39,621 bases of DNA, from assembly GCA_021821045.1 (NCBI GenBank), contig JAKACW010000037.1, positions 1 to 39,621 of the forward strand, in the 5' to 3' direction. The notes under the pieces were generated by a model, which saw only the letters and a list, made by a program, of their open reading frames with translations, was not told the DNA's origin and searched no databases. A program made the translations under genes and the position numbers. Within the stretch, counting starts at the first letter, position 1; every line of letters starts with the position of its first letter. Of this stretch, positions 17,616 to 26,954 are shown piece after piece. This stretch comes from Pseudomonadota bacterium (GTDB lineage: Bacteria > Pseudomonadota > Gammaproteobacteria > JAADHS01).

Positions 17616-18803
17616 TCAGAACAGTTCCACGTCGGCGGATTCTCGAGCGCCGACTTTGTTGCGCTCGACTTCGTGCTGCTGGCGCAGCGCCGCGATGCGG
17701 GCGCTGATTTCAGACAATTGGTTGTTGCGCGACTTGTCATCGTTTGGCAAGCGCTGCATCTGCCCCAGCAGCAGTTTCAGACCCTTGACGGTGGCGCTGA
17801 GGGTGCCGATTTGTTGCGTTACGATGTCCTCGAATTGCAGCGCTTCCACTGCGGTGTTTACGTTGTCGTGGATGACAACGGCGGTCTGGCGAGTGTTTTC
17901 CAACACGCCGGAAATGGACCTGTTTAGATCCTTGAGTTCAGTCAGCATGTCGTCGGCCTGGCCTTTGGCGCGTATGGCCATATTCATGTCGATGGAGGCC
18001 ATGGCGCCGATGATGGTTTGGACGTCGCCGATGGTGCTGTTGGTAGCCTCGACTTGTTCGCGAATCTGCGAGTTAAGTTCATTGGAGTCGACGGACAGTT
18101 TGCGCACTTCCTGGGCGACCACGGCGAATCCTCGGCCCACGTCGCCTGCGCGCGCCGCTTCGATGGCGGCGTTCAGGGCCAACAGGTTGGTTTGATCGGC
18201 GATGCCTTTGACGTCGCCGATCAGATCGAAAATGACTCGCAACTGGTTGGTCATGTCCTCAGTCTTGTGAGCGCTTTCGATACTTTTGTCGCTGACCTCG
18301 ATCAGCAAACTGGTGAAGTGCTCCATGATTTCGCGGGTTTCCGACGCGATGGACTCGATGGTGAGCTTTTTCTTATGCTCGTCGTGCGCGTCGCGTTCCC
18401 CCGTGAGCTGGCTAAGCAGATCGTGCATCGCCGTCTGTTGTTGTCCCGAGTTCTCGGAAAGCGTGGTGAATGCGCTGTTTAAGCGCGCGGTCGCTTCCCG
18501 CACGTGGCGTTGAATCTGTTCGAGGGTGGCGTGTACCGTCGCTAACTCGCCGGCCATCGACTCCACGATGGTGCCAATGAGCTTTGAATTGGCGTTGGCG
18601 AGATGGTCGGTGTCCGGATGGCGGTCGAAAGGCTTGGGTTGATCCTCCTGACGGCGGTTGCGACGGGGAATCGTCGCCGCGACCAACCACAATATGGAGA
18701 GCACGGTGACAATGACAATGGACAACGGCGCCGCGTCGCGCCATACCATGACGACAATCGCCACGAGGCTTGCGCCGCATGCCGTCCAAACCAGCTTGTG
18801 CAT
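17616..18803 (-). CDS. Chemoreceptor-like protein with a CheZ-like C-terminal motif
   Basis: 395 residues from the ATG at 18803 (AAGGAC about 9 nt upstream; a TTG at 18809 is weaker). Two short membrane helices (about 5-21 and 28-45) leave almost no periplasmic loop, so it lacks an external ligand domain. A long coiled coil leads to a receptor hairpin tip (about 200-235) with [17 protein letters not shown] and [15 protein letters not shown], the CheA/CheW contact region. The trailing helix carries [12 protein letters not shown] (D326, Q330), matching the spacing of the CheZ phosphatase helix (FQDLTGQ, Asp-x3-Gln). That resemblance is mine and untested. It is co-transcribed with the STAS gene. 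It may sense membrane or cytoplasmic state rather than a solute. Confidence 0.85.
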   Translation of the reverse strand: MHKLVWTACGASLVAIVVMVWRDAAPLSIVIVTVLSILWLVAATIPRRNRRQEDQPKPFDRHPDTDHLANANSKLIGTIVESMAGELATVHATLEQIQRHVREATARLNSAFTTLSENSGQQQTAMHDLLSQLTGERDAHDEHKKKLTIESIASETREIMEHFTSLLIEVSDKSIESAHKTEDMTNQLRVIFDLIGDVKGIADQTNLLALNAAIEAARAGDVGRGFAVVAQEVRKLSVDSNELNSQIREQVEATNSTIGDVQTIIGAMASIDMNMAIRAKGQADDMLTELKDLNRSISGVLENTRQTAVVIHDNVNTAVEALQFEDIVTQQIGTLSATVKGLKLLLGQMQRLPNDDKSRNNQLSEISARIAALRQQHEVERNKVGARESADVELF

Positions 18804-18966
18804 AGACAAGTAAGTCCTTCCATCGCCACCTAAATGCTCAAATTTTGTCGGCGTCCTGGGCGATTTGCTTTAGCATTGCAATGATGGGAATTCATGGGGA
18901 ATTGAAGTCGGCCGTGCTTGCGCAGTGTTACTATTGGACGTTCGTTTTGACCACCATGGATTTTAA

Positions 18967-20907
18967 ATGGCTATTCAATTTAGAACTTCACGCCAGGCCG
19001 AGGTCTCTTACAAGCGCCTGCGGCCGCGCTTAGAAAACCGCTTCAAGAATCAAGTCGACGCCAACGAGTGGCAGGCGTTCGAGCAGCGCCTGCATGAGAA
19101 CTTCGGACGCCTGTTTGATTGTCTGCACCAGCTCTATGGCACGCACTACGATTTCTTCTTCCATTTGGAGAACATTCTGGCGTCGGCGACCGAGATGTGG
19201 ATGGCGCGCCCGTCGGATCTGAAAGCGCTGGACGCGCTGCGCGAGGCCGATCCGTATTGGTATCAATCCCACCGCATGGTCGGGGCGATGTGCTACGTCG
19301 ATTTGTTCGCGGGAAACTTCTCCGGGCTGCGGGACAAGATTCCCTACCTTACCGAGCTTGGCATCAGCTACCTGCATCTCATGCCGGTGTTCAAAGTGCC
19401 GGAGGGGGACAACGACGGCGGCTACGCGGTGAGCAGCTACCGCGAGACGAATCCCGCGCTAGGTTCAATGGATGAGCTGCGAGAGCTGGCCGGTGAGCTG
19501 CGGCTGCACGGCATCTCGTTGTGCCTGGATTTCATCTTCAATCACACGGCGGACAACCATGAGTGGGCCCGGCAGGCATTGGCGGGGGACGGCGACTTCC
19601 AGGAGTACTACTGGATGTTCGACGATCGCACACAGCCCGACGCCTTCGAAAAAACATTGATCCCGATTTTTCCCGACGAGCATCCGGGATCGTTTACCTA
19701 CCGCAACCGCATTCGCAAGTGGGTGTGGACGAGCTTTCACAACTACCAATGGGATCTCAATTACAGCAATCCGATTGTGTTCGGCCGAATGCTGGAAGAG
19801 ATGTTGTTCCTGGCCAATCAAGGCGTGGAGATCCTGCGTCTCGATGCCGTCGCATTCGTTTGGAAGAAATTGGGAACCACCTGCCAAAATCTCCCAGAGG
19901 CTCACGTCATCATTCAAGCGTTCAATGCCTTGGTGCACATCGCGGCGCCGGCCATGGTGTTCAAGTCCGAAGCGATCGTGCATCCCGATGAAGTGCGCAA
20001 GTACATCAGTGAAGAAGAGTGCCAGCTCTCTTACAACCCGCAGTTGATGGCGTTGTTATGGGAGGCGTTGGCGACGCGGGACGTGCGAATTCTGCGCACG
20101 GCGATGGAACGGCGATTCTCCATTCCCGCCGGCTGTGCGTGGGTGAACTATGTGCGGTGCCACGATGATATCGGGTGGGCGTTCAGCAACGATGATGTCG
20201 CTGTCGTGGGGAACGATCCGGTCGCCCACCGCCGTTTTCTGAAGGAGTTCTATACCGGCAAATTCCCCGGCAGTTTCGCCCGCGGCGTGCCGTTTCAGGA
20301 GGACCGCGTTACGGGAGACGCGCGAATTTCCGGAACCTGCGCATCGCTGACCGGTCTGGAGCGGGCGTTAGCCGAGCATGACGAGCAGGAAGCGGAGCTG
20401 GCTATAAAGCGCATTTTGTTGCTGCACGGCGTGATCTTTACTATTGGGGGCATTCCGTTGATCTATCTCAGTGACGAACTGGGTGCAGTGAATGACTACG
20501 ACTACGAGCGTGACCGGACCAAAATCGGCGATACGCGCTGGCTTCATCGCGCGGCCTTCGATTGGGAGCGCGCGGAGCAGCGGCGGGATCCAAAATCGGT
20601 CGGCGGACGGATCTACCATGGTTTGTTGCGGCTGGTGCAGATCAGACAGCAGAATCTGGCGTTTACCCGCGCCCAAACGGACATCGTCGAAACGGCCAAC
20701 AAACATGTGTTCGGCTATTTTCGCAGCCAGAGCGAACACACGGTGCTGGTGCTGGCGAATTTCAGCGACTCGGCGCAGACCATCGAGGCGCGCCGCTTGC
20801 GTATGTTGGGCATGCGCAAGACAGTGGTCGATTTGATGGCCGGCCGGACCATTACCGCGGCCCACGAGCTTGTGCTCGAACCCTACGAGTTCTTGGTACT
20901 GGTGTGA
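18967..20907 (+). CDS. ams: Amylosucrase (GH13)
   Basis: 646 residues, matching amylosucrases in length and order: helical N domain, GH13 barrel and C-terminal beta domain. Catalytic residues fit the Neisseria polysaccharea enzyme with a constant +7 offset: nucleophile D293 (ILRLDAVAF), acid/base E335 (KSEAIVHPD), and H399/D400 in VRCHDDIGW. Other signatures are DNDGGYAVSSYRETNPALG, LDFIFNHTADNHEW and QLSYNPQLMALLW. The enzyme moves glucose from sucrose onto an alpha-1,4-glucan and releases fructose. No signal peptide is visible, so it is cytoplasmic; sucrose would have to be imported or made inside. It is monocistronic, convergent with the GNAT-nitrilase gene with 4 nt between stops. A Mak fructokinase that could use the fructose lies at 38293. 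Confidence 0.93.
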   Translation: MAIQFRTSRQAEVSYKRLRPRLENRFKNQVDANEWQAFEQRLHENFGRLFDCLHQLYGTHYDFFFHLENILASATEMWMARPSDLKALDALREADPYWYQSHRMVGAMCYVDLFAGNFSGLRDKIPYLTELGISYLHLMPVFKVPEGDNDGGYAVSSYRETNPALGSMDELRELAGELRLHGISLCLDFIFNHTADNHEWARQALAGDGDFQEYYWMFDDRTQPDAFEKTLIPIFPDEHPGSFTYRNRIRKWVWTSFHNYQWDLNYSNPIVFGRMLEEMLFLANQGVEILRLDAVAFVWKKLGTTCQNLPEAHVIIQAFNALVHIAAPAMVFKSEAIVHPDEVRKYISEEECQLSYNPQLMALLWEALATRDVRILRTAMERRFSIPAGCAWVNYVRCHDDIGWAFSNDDVAVVGNDPVAHRRFLKEFYTGKFPGSFARGVPFQEDRVTGDARISGTCASLTGLERALAEHDEQEAELAIKRILLLHGVIFTIGGIPLIYLSDELGAVNDYDYERDRTKIGDTRWLHRAAFDWERAEQRRDPKSVGGRIYHGLLRLVQIRQQNLAFTRAQTDIVETANKHVFGYFRSQSEHTVLVLANFSDSAQTIEARRLRMLGMRKTVVDLMAGRTITAAHELVLEPYEFLVLV

Positions 20908-20911
20908 CAAC

Positions 20912-22495
20912 TCACTTGCCGCGCCAGTGCACGTGATAGAGATCGAGCCGCCGGTCTTTTAGATTCCGCACCGTGCCGTTGCGCCGCGCTTCAATCAGGG
21001 TCGGCGGATGGATGTCGGCGATGGCGACTGTTTCTACGTTGGGTGTCGTGTCGGCGGCGATGCCGTCGCGGGCGAAGGGAAAATCGCAGGGCGTGAGGAT
21101 GCAGCTTTGCGCGTATTGAATATCCATGTTGGCGACATTAGGCAGGTTGCCGACGTTGCCGGACATCACGACGAAATATTGATTTTCCACCGCCCGGGCC
21201 TGGCAGCAGTAGCGCACCCGAAGATAACTTTGCCGCTCGTCGGTGCAGAACGGCACGAACAAAATGCCGATGCCTTGATCAGCCAAGTGGCGCGCCAACT
21301 CCGGAAACTCCGCGTCGTAACAGATCAGCACGCCGATCGGCCCGCAGTCGGTATCGATAGCGTTGAGCACGCTGCCGCCCTCGATGTTCCACCAATAGAC
21401 CTCGTTGGGCGTGGGATGAATCTTCGGCTGCTCATGTACGCGTCCGTCGCGCAGACAGATGTATGAAATATTCTCGACGCGCCCGCTTTCCACGCGGGTG
21501 GGGTGCGATCCGCCGATGATGTTGATGTTGTAGCGCAACGCCATGTCGCGCAGCGCGTCGCGCAGGCGCGGTGTGTACTTCGTCAACGCCTCGATGGATT
21601 GAGCCGGTGTCAGCCGTTGATCCTCGATGGAGAGCAGTTGCAGCGTGAACAGCTCCGGAAACACCACGAAATCGCCGCGATAATCCGCTACCACGTCGAC
21701 GAAGTACGCCACGTACTGCAAAAACTCGTCGAAAGAATTTACCCGGCGCTGCATATACTGGACTGTCCCGACGCGCACCGTCTCCGGCAAGCGGCCGCTG
21801 TATTTTTTGTTCTTCTCGCCGGGTTTGGTTTCGACGACACTCGGATTCTTCCAAACCAGATGCACGCCATAGCCCAAGGATTCGCGATCAGTGGCGAGGT
21901 AATTGGGAATCACGCCGATAATTTCAAAACCGTTGTGCAATTGGAAGGACAGCACCGGGTCGCGGTGCTTCTTTTGATTCACCGCCTCAACGTAGGCCTG
22001 CGCCGAACCGAACTTCCCGATGCGTTTGGCCAGCGTCGGCAACCGGCCGGCGAAGACGATGCCTTTCAATCCCAGGTTCTGGCATAGTTTTTTGCGCTCG
22101 TTGTATAGGCGCTGGCCCAGCCGGTAGCCCCGATATTCCGGGTCGACGCACACCTCCATGCCGTACAGCCACTCGCCTTCGGGATCGTGGCGCGAAGCAT
22201 AGCCCATGCCGGTGATCTCGGCCCAGGTGTGCGGTTTCAATGCGATGTCGCCGCCGATGCGAAAGGTCGCGCAGTAGCCGACGACTTTATCATCCATAGT
22301 CGCCACGAATTGGCCGTCGGGAAAATTGTTGATTTGGCCATTGATCAGACCCTCGGGATAACCGCGCATGCCGGTGCCCTCATAAGCCCGCGTGGTGAGG
22401 TCGGCGATGGCTGTTACATCGGCAAGCGTCGCATTACGGACGCTGAGACGGCTGGTTGGATTCTTGAGGCCGGTGCGTGTGGTTTGTGTCGTCAC
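20912..22495 (-). CDS. GNAT acetyltransferase-carbon/nitrogen hydrolase fusion
   Basis: 527 residues from the GTG at 22495, chosen because AAAGGA lies about 8 nt upstream; a longer frame reaches 22531 without a ribosome binding site. Residues to about 200 form a GNAT acyltransferase (YGMEVCVDPEYRGYRLGQRLY is the acyl-CoA-binding region). Residues from about 240 form a nitrilase-superfamily amidase with its Glu-Lys-Cys triad: Glu in VVFPELF, Lys in QPKIHPTPNE, Cys in GVLICYDAEFPE. Such fusions are known in many bacteria, but I know of no firm substrate. The pairing suggests acylation and deamidation of the same small molecule. No membrane segments. Upstream lies the porin gene, about 100 nt away in the same direction. 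Confidence 0.9.
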   Translation of the reverse strand: MTTQTTRTGLKNPTSRLSVRNATLADVTAIADLTTRAYEGTGMRGYPEGLINGQINNFPDGQFVATMDDKVVGYCATFRIGGDIALKPHTWAEITGMGYASRHDPEGEWLYGMEVCVDPEYRGYRLGQRLYNERKKLCQNLGLKGIVFAGRLPTLAKRIGKFGSAQAYVEAVNQKKHRDPVLSFQLHNGFEIIGVIPNYLATDRESLGYGVHLVWKNPSVVETKPGEKNKKYSGRLPETVRVGTVQYMQRRVNSFDEFLQYVAYFVDVVADYRGDFVVFPELFTLQLLSIEDQRLTPAQSIEALTKYTPRLRDALRDMALRYNINIIGGSHPTRVESGRVENISYICLRDGRVHEQPKIHPTPNEVYWWNIEGGSVLNAIDTDCGPIGVLICYDAEFPELARHLADQGIGILFVPFCTDERQSYLRVRYCCQARAVENQYFVVMSGNVGNLPNVANMDIQYAQSCILTPCDFPFARDGIAADTTPNVETVAIADIHPPTLIEARRNGTVRNLKDRRLDLYHVHWRGK

Positions 22496-22596
22496 AATGC
22501 ATCCTTTCGGTGTGCAGAAACACGTGCGCACACCATATCACGAAGGCCGAATTTCGTGGGAGGCACACGGATCGCTAGCCGTAGGAGCGATTCCTA

Positions 22597-23907
22597 TCAG
22601 AACTCCAATTGCAGCCGCAACAAGAACGCTTGCTCGACGACGATGCGGTCCTCGCTGGTCGGGTCGTTGATGTCCGGCGCCAGCGAGATGACCCAATTCG
22701 CCATCATTCGGGTCATCCTATTTGGGTACCAATTCAATCCTAGGGTCCAGGCGCTGCCGTTGTCGACATAGTCGTTGGCGCTCACGCCGGTCCAACCGTC
22801 GATGAGTTGGTTTGGAGCGAAAAAGTTTTCGCTGACGCTGAACCAGGAGTAACGCATCGCCAGCTCCCACGCGCCGATTTCTCCATTGCCAAGGGGATAT
22901 TCTACTTCCTGCTGACTGTTCACGCCTCTCTTGACGGTTCGCTGTTCGCCGGTGAGAAATATACTCGCGGTAACAAATCCCCCGGTCAGGCTTGCGGCAT
23001 CGTCAAAGCTGTACCGTGCCGAAAGCAATTCGCCCTGAAACATGGCGGGCCCGAGGAGGAACGTCCACTCCAGCCCAAATCGGGTGCGATCGTAGTCCAC
23101 GTCCTCGGGCAAGGCCGCTTCGAACAGGGTGGCTCCGCCGCCGGTTTCCGTTTCGACGGTGATGGTTTCATCGGCAACGCTGCGTTGCTGGCCGAAGTTC
23201 ATGGAGCCGCCGAGCCACAACTGAAAAAAGTCGCTCACATTGCGGGTGGGATTGATGGCCAGCCGCCCGGCGAAATCGAGGGAGTCGTTGTTGTCGCTGG
23301 TATTCACGCCGGCGCCGGCCAGAATGCCGAACTGGTAAAAAACGATGCCATCGAGCGGCATCCCGTGCAGGTTGAAGCCCCGATCGCGGCCGGCGGAGGT
23401 GGCCGAACTGATGGCCGCCTTTTCCATGAACTCGCGGTACTTCGACGAGCCGAAATTTTCCGAACCGAATGGATACTGGAACTGGCCGATCTTCAATTCG
23501 GCCCAGTCGGAAAACGCCAGATTGATGTAGGCGTCCCGCAATGCCGGCTGGCCGGTGAATTCGGCGCTGACCTTGGCTTCAAACATTTCGTCGACCGTGC
23601 CTCGTATCTCCAGGCGAGCGCGGTTGATGTCCAACAGATCCGTGGTGCGGTCGCGGGTGTAGGGGCTCGTTTCCGAATAACTGAAAAAGCGCGTGTCGGT
23701 TTGCACCCGTCCATTGATGGACAACGAATAGGCGCCGTCGTCGGTTTCGAGACGGAATCCATCGTCATAGCGCACGTCAACCGGGGGAGCGCGGTAGTGG
23801 ACTTTGTCGCCGGGTTTTTCGACCGGCTGCGTTTGCTGCGCCCACGGGACGCCCCACTGCCCCAATATCAATGCGCCGACCATCCAACAGGCGCAACGCA
23901 AATTCAA
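22597..23907 (-). CDS. Phosphate-selective porin O/P family outer-membrane protein
   Basis: 436 residues from a TTG at 23907. That start gives a normal signal peptide (Arg, then a hydrophobic run, then PWAQ); the ATG at 23883 would remove its basic end. The mature protein is built of alternating strands with aromatic ends, closes with Phe (LRLQLEF), and carries the OprO/OprP-type opening GFRLETDDGAYSLSINGRVQ and KIGQFQYPFGSENFGS. It should be a 16-strand outer-membrane channel. Family members pass phosphate, polyphosphate or other anions; specificity here is not proven. It lies about 105 nt after the MFS gene on the same strand. No Pho box is seen directly before it, though a candidate stands before the MFS gene. 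Confidence 0.85.
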   Translation of the reverse strand: MNLRCACWMVGALILGQWGVPWAQQTQPVEKPGDKVHYRAPPVDVRYDDGFRLETDDGAYSLSINGRVQTDTRFFSYSETSPYTRDRTTDLLDINRARLEIRGTVDEMFEAKVSAEFTGQPALRDAYINLAFSDWAELKIGQFQYPFGSENFGSSKYREFMEKAAISSATSAGRDRGFNLHGMPLDGIVFYQFGILAGAGVNTSDNNDSLDFAGRLAINPTRNVSDFFQLWLGGSMNFGQQRSVADETITVETETGGGATLFEAALPEDVDYDRTRFGLEWTFLLGPAMFQGELLSARYSFDDAASLTGGFVTASIFLTGEQRTVKRGVNSQQEVEYPLGNGEIGAWELAMRYSWFSVSENFFAPNQLIDGWTGVSANDYVDNGSAWTLGLNWYPNRMTRMMANWVISLAPDINDPTSEDRIVVEQAFLLRLQLEF

Positions 23908-24012
23908 TTTTCAGTACTCGGTGATGCAGGTAGCCGAGTCAGGTTATCGGCCGACGGCCTCGCAGCTTGTTTTTGCGGCGAAATTTCTCGGTTGGCAGCG
24001 CGGAATTCGCTG

Positions 24013-25233
24013 TTAACTGTTGCGGCGAACTTTCCGTTGCGCGACCCAAACCGCGTACGCTTCCGCCGCCACGGATAAGCCGATGCGGGCCGCGAACAGG
24101 GTCGCAATGCCGAATTCGTCCCACAGCCAACCCGCGAGCACCGGCCCTAGTGCTTCGCCGGCGGATTGCGCCGTGTCCATGTAACCCAACGTTCGTCCGC
24201 GGGTGCTTTTGTTGCTCTCCGCAATTTCCGCCGTCATGGCTCCCCAGGCCGGTCGAAACGCGGCTTTGCCCAGATCGTCGCAAACACGTCCCGCGACGAA
24301 TCCGCCAAAACTCGGCGCCAGCCAATAGATTGCCGTGGAGATGATGTTCAAAGCGGCGCGCAGCGACAGCACCAAATGGCGGCTGAACCGATCGGCCAAG
24401 TGACCAAACCAAGGTGCAGCGAAGACCGCGACGAGTAGCGAGAGTGCGAAAATGTAGCTGGTCTGGGCTTTGGTCAGACCCGCGTAGTCGACAGCCAGGA
24501 CCGGAAACAGTTGCACCAACATCGCCCCCGTTGTCGCCATGGCGATTCCCAAGATGGCGTACACGACCCACTCACTGTTCGGCGTCCCGTCGGCCCGCGA
24601 GTCAAGCGGACTGGGATGGTCGCCGGTGTCGTCGTCATGCGAGGTACGCGGGATGTACAGCATCGAAAGAATGAGCCCGACCAACGAGATCACCGCTGCG
24701 GCGAGGAATACCAGGGGATAGAAGTCATCGCTGGCGGTGAGCATAACGCCGGCGCAAACAATGCCCAGGGCCGCGCCCACTTCCCGCGCCGAACCGTACC
24801 AGGCAAAGGCCGTTGCCAATTTCTTTTTGCCGCCGTAGGTGGAGATCAGCAGGGCTGCGGCCGGATCGCGGGCCGCACTGGTTGCTCCATGGAGAAAGCG
24901 GATAACAAACAGGATCCAGACCTGCGACGCAACGACGAAAAGCGCCGCAACGATGCAACGCCCGACAATCGCACCGATGTACATTCGCCGCTGACCGATA
25001 ACGTCGGTCAAACGTCCCATGAGTGGTTTTAAGCCGACGGCGGTGAGGGGGCGCAGTGCGGCGAGGACGCCGATTTCCGCGTAGCTCATCCCCAGTTCCA
25101 AGCCATAGAAGGGCAAGGCGAAGGTAATCAACCCGAATCCGAATCGGGCCACAAGGCCGTCGGCGATCAAAGCGAGAAGCGCGGTTCTAGAGTTGCTTGC
25201 GGAGGTTGGAGTCACGACTTGGCATTCGAGCAT
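24013..25233 (-). CDS. MFS transporter
   Basis: 406 residues from the ATG at 25233, with twelve hydrophobic segments in two halves split by a charged loop of about 30 residues (SHDDDTGDHPSPLDSRADG). The MFS signature after helix 2 is present in both halves (PLMGRLTDVIGQRR and GHLADRFSRHL). The substrate cannot be told. The gene diverges from an ATP-grasp ligase gene, and the pairing of an exporter with a ligase often means the transporter handles the ligase product or its substrate, but that is inference. A PhoB-box-like sequence sits in the shared upstream region, and the phosphate-porin gene follows. Confidence 0.85.
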   Translation of the reverse strand: MLECQVVTPTSASNSRTALLALIADGLVARFGFGLITFALPFYGLELGMSYAEIGVLAALRPLTAVGLKPLMGRLTDVIGQRRMYIGAIVGRCIVAALFVVASQVWILFVIRFLHGATSAARDPAAALLISTYGGKKKLATAFAWYGSAREVGAALGIVCAGVMLTASDDFYPLVFLAAAVISLVGLILSMLYIPRTSHDDDTGDHPSPLDSRADGTPNSEWVVYAILGIAMATTGAMLVQLFPVLAVDYAGLTKAQTSYIFALSLLVAVFAAPWFGHLADRFSRHLVLSLRAALNIISTAIYWLAPSFGGFVAGRVCDDLGKAAFRPAWGAMTAEIAESNKSTRGRTLGYMDTAQSAGEALGPVLAGWLWDEFGIATLFAARIGLSVAAEAYAVWVAQRKVRRNS

Positions 25234-25362
25234 AACTCGCTGTCGGGAGTCCAGATTCCGAAGTTATCCGGCGACTAAGGCAGCGGTCTTAGGGTCCGGC
25301 TTGCGCCGCGCGGCCGGATACGTATGGACCCGCAGCGCCGTCCGCGCAAGCTCTTGTATTTT

Positions 25363-25380
25363 GTGTCACAGAACTGTAAT
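25363..25380 (+). promoter_or_regulatory. Candidate PhoB box between the MFS and ATP-grasp genes
   Basis: GTGTCAC-AGAA-CTGTAAT has the layout of a Pho box: two 7-bp half-sites with starts 11 bp apart. Against CTGTCAT the halves match 5 of 7 and 6 of 7. It is directed at the ATP-grasp gene, whose ATG is about 87 nt further on. A clear -10 is not seen. The nearby phosphate-type porin makes phosphate control plausible. Confidence 0.4.
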
Positions 25381-25466
25381 AAATTCGCCACATCAGTCAC
25401 TTACGTCTCGCATGTTTAAGCGGTAATTAAGTAACTTGCCGGCCATCGATCAACCGAAGGAAGCCG

Positions 25467-26348
25467 ATGATGAAGTTAGGCTTGTTGATGAAGAAGCAAG
25501 AGTATACCCACTCGACGCCTGTCATGGACGAGATGTTCCGCCATTTACGCAAACATGGTGTCGCCGTTTCCACCATCGTTCCGGAAGAGCATGTCATCGA
25601 GCTGCAACACGTTCGCGTCGAAAACGATCTCTATGTTATCCGGCCCGGCATCGAACTCGGGCTTTCCCTCGCTGGCGTACTGCACGAATTGGGCGCGCGG
25701 CTCATCAACAGTTATCCGGCTAGCGCCGTGCTGCAGGATAAAGTGTTGGTTACCCATCGCCTGATTCGAGCGGGCATTCCCACACCGCGTAGTTTCGTGA
25801 CCGGGAACGTGGACAAGACCATCGCGACGATTGCCGGCGAGCGTCTAATCATCAAGCCCCACCGTGGTTCCTACGGCATAGGTGTACGAGTGGTCGATCG
25901 CGCCGATGAACCCACGCCGCGCGGCGGCTACTTCGCGCAGCAGTTCAAGAAACCGTTGGGCCCGGATCTCAAGGTTTACGTCATTGGCGATGACGTGTTC
26001 GCCGTGCGGCGCAAGTTTCCGGCCGAAAGCTATGAAGACAAGTTGGGGCAACCCTGTATCGTCGACGAGTCCATTCGCATGATCGCATTGCGCATCGGCG
26101 ACTTGTTTAACCTGCAGATCTACGGCATCGATGTGATCGAACACGCCGATGGTTTCGACGTTATCGACGTAAACTACTTCCCGGGGTTCGTTGGCGTACC
26201 GAAGGCGGCGGAGAAGTTGGCAGACTATCTGTTCCGTTGTTTGGCGGATGAATGCGCGATTGACGGGGCGGCGGCTTTTCCGGCGCGGCCCGAGCGGACC
26301 CCGTCGAGCGGGATCGATGCGCCGTACCAATCTGTCACGCTATCTTAG
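25467..26348 (+). CDS. RimK-like ATP-grasp ligase/kinase of unknown substrate
   Basis: 293 residues. GAAGGA lies before two adjacent ATGs (25467, 25470). The middle and C-terminal parts are an ATP-grasp domain: RLIIKPHRGSYGIGV holds the ATP-binding Lys and glycine-rich loop, DLKVYVIGDDVFAVRRKFP follows, and FDVIDVNYFPGF carries the metal-binding Asp/Asn pair. ATP-grasp enzymes join a carboxylate to an amine through an acyl phosphate; a subset (ITPK-type) phosphorylate inositol phosphates, and the sequence does not separate these options. It diverges from an MFS transporter gene and may be phosphate-regulated. The last 25 residues are low-complexity. A terminator belonging to the convergent cytochrome gene lies just after it. 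Confidence 0.8.
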   Translation: MMKLGLLMKKQEYTHSTPVMDEMFRHLRKHGVAVSTIVPEEHVIELQHVRVENDLYVIRPGIELGLSLAGVLHELGARLINSYPASAVLQDKVLVTHRLIRAGIPTPRSFVTGNVDKTIATIAGERLIIKPHRGSYGIGVRVVDRADEPTPRGGYFAQQFKKPLGPDLKVYVIGDDVFAVRRKFPAESYEDKLGQPCIVDESIRMIALRIGDLFNLQIYGIDVIEHADGFDVIDVNYFPGFVGVPKAAEKLADYLFRCLADECAIDGAAAFPARPERTPSSGIDAPYQSVTLS

Positions 26349-26352
26349 GTCG

Positions 26353-26384
26353 AAAAAAAACTCCGGCGCTTTACAGCGCCGGAG
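26353..26384 (-). terminator. Intrinsic terminator of the cytochrome c gene
   Basis: On the minus strand a perfect 10-bp stem (CTCCGGCGCT with AGCGCCGGAG, 4-nt loop) is followed at once by eight T residues. It ends the cytochrome c transcript. On the plus strand the A-run comes first, so it is a weaker stop for the ATP-grasp gene. Confidence 0.88.
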
Positions 26385-26413
26385 GTGCCAAGTTGGTTGA
26401 GTGTAGTGTTGGC

Positions 26414-26743
26414 TTAAAGGGTAAAGATGTAGTCGACGAGCTTCTCGATGTCAGCGTCGGCGACACGGGGAGAGTAGGGAGGCATCGGCACGCCGCCGGT
26501 GACGTCGGTCCAGTTGCCCTTGCCGCCTTTCTTGACCTTTTCGATCAGGGTAGCTTTGGCGGCGGCGTCACCTTTGTATTTGGCGGCGACATCTTTCCAA
26601 GCCGGACCGACGACCTTTTTGTCTACGGCGTGGCATGCCATGCAGCCGGCTTTCTTGGCCAGTTCCAAATCGGCGTTTGCGGTAGTGACGGTGCCGAGCA
26701 GCGCCAAGCCCGCAAAAGTGCCCACTAGTGTGCGTGATTTCAT
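26414..26743 (-). CDS. Small periplasmic class I cytochrome c (c551/c5 type)
   Basis: 109 residues. GGGAG lies about 8 nt before the ATG. A signal peptide ends at TANA (about residue 24). The mature protein has one haem site, C34-M-A-C37-H38, and a likely sixth ligand, M87 in GGVPMPPY. This is the layout of cytochrome c551/c5-type carriers, about 85 residues when mature. It should carry electrons in the periplasm between a respiratory complex and a terminal oxidase or reductase; the partner is not in the window. It has its own terminator. The AbgT gene upstream on the same strand is 211 nt away, so it is probably transcribed from its own promoter. Confidence 0.92.
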   Translation of the reverse strand: MKSRTLVGTFAGLALLGTVTTANADLELAKKAGCMACHAVDKKVVGPAWKDVAAKYKGDAAAKATLIEKVKKGGKGNWTDVTGGVPMPPYSPRVADADIEKLVDYIFTL

Positions 26744-26954
26744 TTATTTTCTCCCAAAAGACCCATCTATTTTTGAAAGGCTTTGCCATTGGTCGGCGAT
26801 GGGGATGAAAAAATCCGCGACATCGTGGAGTTTTTCTTCCTCGTTACTTTCCCTCCGGCGAAGCGACCAAGGTTGGATTGAAGGGCGCTCGCAAAGTTCA
26901 ACGATTTTTATTGCATGATTGGTGGGGAAAATTACAGTGGTGCCGAGGCGTGGC

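Noticed and set aside
22579-22600. Possible REP at the end of the porin gene (GTAGGAGCGATTCCTATC)
   Set aside because: The start resembles a REP but the second half does not form the GCGG/CCGC stem, and it overlaps the porin 3' end; too degenerate to call.
22807-24078. Plus-strand open frame (423 codons) opposite the porin gene
   Set aside because: Shadow of the porin and MFS genes, which have signal peptide and family motifs; the antisense product has none.
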